A stretch of 6,923 nt of DNA, taken from positions 1-6,923 of the forward strand of contig JAFANL010000211.1 in assembly GCA_019232735.1 (NCBI GenBank), read 5' to 3'. A program made the translations under genes and the position numbers. Below, in pieces: positions 6,465 to 6,923 of the stretch; position 1 is the stretch's first letter, and each line of letters begins with the position of its first letter. The notes beneath the pieces were generated by a model that saw only the letters and a program-made list of their open reading frames with translations, had not been told where the DNA came from and made no database searches. The stretch comes from Aquitalea sp. Lineage in GTDB: Bacteria; Pseudomonadota; Gammaproteobacteria; Burkholderiales; Chromobacteriaceae.

Positions 6465-6477
6465 TCAGGCCTGTTCC
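6452..6477 (+). repeat. Palindrome/hairpin covering the acpS stop codon
   Basis: CAGGCCTGATCAGGCCTG at 6456-6473 equals its own reverse complement over all 18 bases. As RNA it extends with a G-U pair (6455/6474) and A-U, G-C, G-C pairs to 6452/6477, making an 11-bp stem with a GAUC tetraloop. The acpS TGA (6462-6464) lies at the stem top and loop. No run of T follows on either strand, so it is not a canonical intrinsic terminator. It could be a pausing, mRNA-stabilising or protein-binding site. Confidence 0.6.
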
Positions 6478-6493
6478 GGTGCAAGAATCAATA

Positions 6494-6512
6494 GCGGGGG
6501 CGCGAGCCCCGC
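6494..6512 (+). other. GC-rich hairpin with GNRA tetraloop in the nagZ leader
   Basis: GCGGGGGC (6494-6501) pairs with GCCCCGC (6506-6512) with one bulged G, closing a GCGA loop (6502-6505) that fits the stable GNRA class with a C-G closing pair. ACTGTCTG follows, not a T run, so intrinsic termination looks weak. It ends 7 nt before the nagZ Shine-Dalgarno and leaves that site free. Confidence 0.5.
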
Positions 6513-6519
6513 ACTGTCT

Positions 6520-6524
6520 GGAGA
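6520..6524 (+). promoter_or_regulatory. Ribosome binding site fixing the nagZ start
   Basis: GGAGA lies 7 nt before the ATG at 6532. It favours that start over the in-frame GTG and ATG at 6562 and 6565, where the conserved region begins. Confidence 0.75.
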
Positions 6525-6531
6525 ATCTGCC

Positions 6532-6923
6532 ATGCAAGCCTTGTCGCTGCAACGTGGCCCGGTGATGGTCGATGTGGCCGGCCTGAGTCTGACCGAACAA
6601 GAAAAAACACGCCTGCGTCATCCGCTGGTGGGTGGTGTCATCCTGTTTCGGCGCAATTTCCAGGATATCGAACAACTCAAGGCGCTGACGGCGGAAATCC
6701 GCAGCCTGCGCAGCCCGGCGCTACTGATTGCGGTGGATCATGAAGGCGGCCGGGTGCAGCGCTTTCTGGCCGGTTTCACCCGACTACCCCCCATGAGTGT
6801 GCTGGGTGCCTTGTGGCAGCAGGACGAGGCAGCTGCACGTGCGGCCGCCGAGAATGTCGGCACGGTGCTGGCGGCCGAATTGCGTGCCTGCGGCATCGAC
6901 CTGTCCTTCACGCCGGTGCTGGA
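6532..6923 (+). CDS. nagZ: Beta-N-acetylglucosaminidase NagZ (GH3), 3'-truncated by window edge
   Basis: NagZ is a cytosolic glycoside hydrolase family 3 enzyme that removes GlcNAc from 1,6-anhydro-muropeptides in peptidoglycan recycling. Its product is the inducing muropeptide for AmpC in bacteria that carry AmpR. 130 full codons are present (E. coli protein about 341 residues), so only the N-terminal third of the TIM barrel is seen. Motifs are GPVMVDVAGLSL (9-20), HPLVGGVILFRRNF (30-43), AVDHEGGRVQRF (67-78) with substrate-binding Asp69, FTRLPPM, and IDLSFTPVLD at the edge. The catalytic His loop and the Asp nucleophile lie beyond the window. ATG 6532 is chosen for its GGAGA site and adds about eight residues relative to E. 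coli. The 67-nt gap after acpS, with two hairpins, is the largest in the cluster. I see no clear promoter in it, so nagZ may be read through from acpS at a reduced level. Confidence 0.96.
   Translation, partial: MQALSLQRGPVMVDVAGLSLTEQEKTRLRHPLVGGVILFRRNFQDIEQLKALTAEIRSLRSPALLIAVDHEGGRVQRFLAGFTRLPPMSVLGALWQQDEAAARAAAENVGTVLAAELRACGIDLSFTPVL

Noticed and set aside
6452..6531. Rho-independent terminator between acpS and nagZ
   Set aside because: Both hairpins are strong but neither is followed by a run of T on the + strand, nor on the - strand for the palindrome, so a canonical terminator call is not supported.
1..6923. Neisseria-type DNA uptake sequences (GCCGTCTGAA)
   Set aside because: I saw no full copy on reading the window, which argues against the genus Neisseria itself; a computed search of both strands would settle it.

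Overview
The window is a dense, single-strand housekeeping gene cluster from a GC-rich proteobacterium. Gene order (lepA, lepB, DUF4845 gene, rnc, era, small ABM-domain gene, recO, pdxJ, acpS, nagZ) and protein similarity recalled from known families point to a betaproteobacterium, most likely the Neisseriales (Chromobacterium/Aquitalea/Vogesella-like). That placement is inferred without a database search. All ten genes are on the + strand. The two at the edges are cut: lepA lacks its 5' part and nagZ its 3' part. No gap without a gene exceeds 67 nt, and I see no tRNA, rRNA, CRISPR array, insertion sequence or phage gene.

Layout. From 1 to 2642 lie the C-terminal 431 codons of the ribosome-associated GTPase LepA (EF4), signal peptidase I (lepB) directly after it, and a small one-helix membrane protein (DUF4845). 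From 2648 to 5308 lie rnc (RNase III), era (GTPase for 16S rRNA and 30S maturation), an antibiotic-biosynthesis-monooxygenase-fold (ABM) protein, and recO (recombination mediator). These last four are linked by overlaps of 4, 1 and 4 nt. From 5332 to 6464 lie pdxJ (pyridoxine 5'-phosphate synthase) and acpS (holo-ACP synthase), each after a 23-nt gap with a good Shine-Dalgarno site. nagZ (beta-N-acetylglucosaminidase of cell-wall recycling) starts at 6532 after a 67-nt gap that holds two RNA hairpins.

The spacing suggests one long polycistronic transcript with translational coupling through the middle. The functions cover translation and ribosome assembly (lepA, rnc, era), protein export (lepB), DNA repair (recO), cofactor supply (pdxJ, acpS) and peptidoglycan recycling (nagZ).

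I do not see a previously undescribed system here; most of this is a known conserved block. The points worth a second look are small: a perfect palindrome over the acpS stop codon followed by a GNRA-capped hairpin before nagZ; an 11-bp hairpin early in rnc, whose GTG start has no clear ribosome binding site; the ABM-fold gene tightly embedded between era and recO; a pilin-like N-terminus on the DUF4845 protein; an extra hydrophobic hairpin in LepB; and the exact in-frame abutment of the lepA stop and lepB start.
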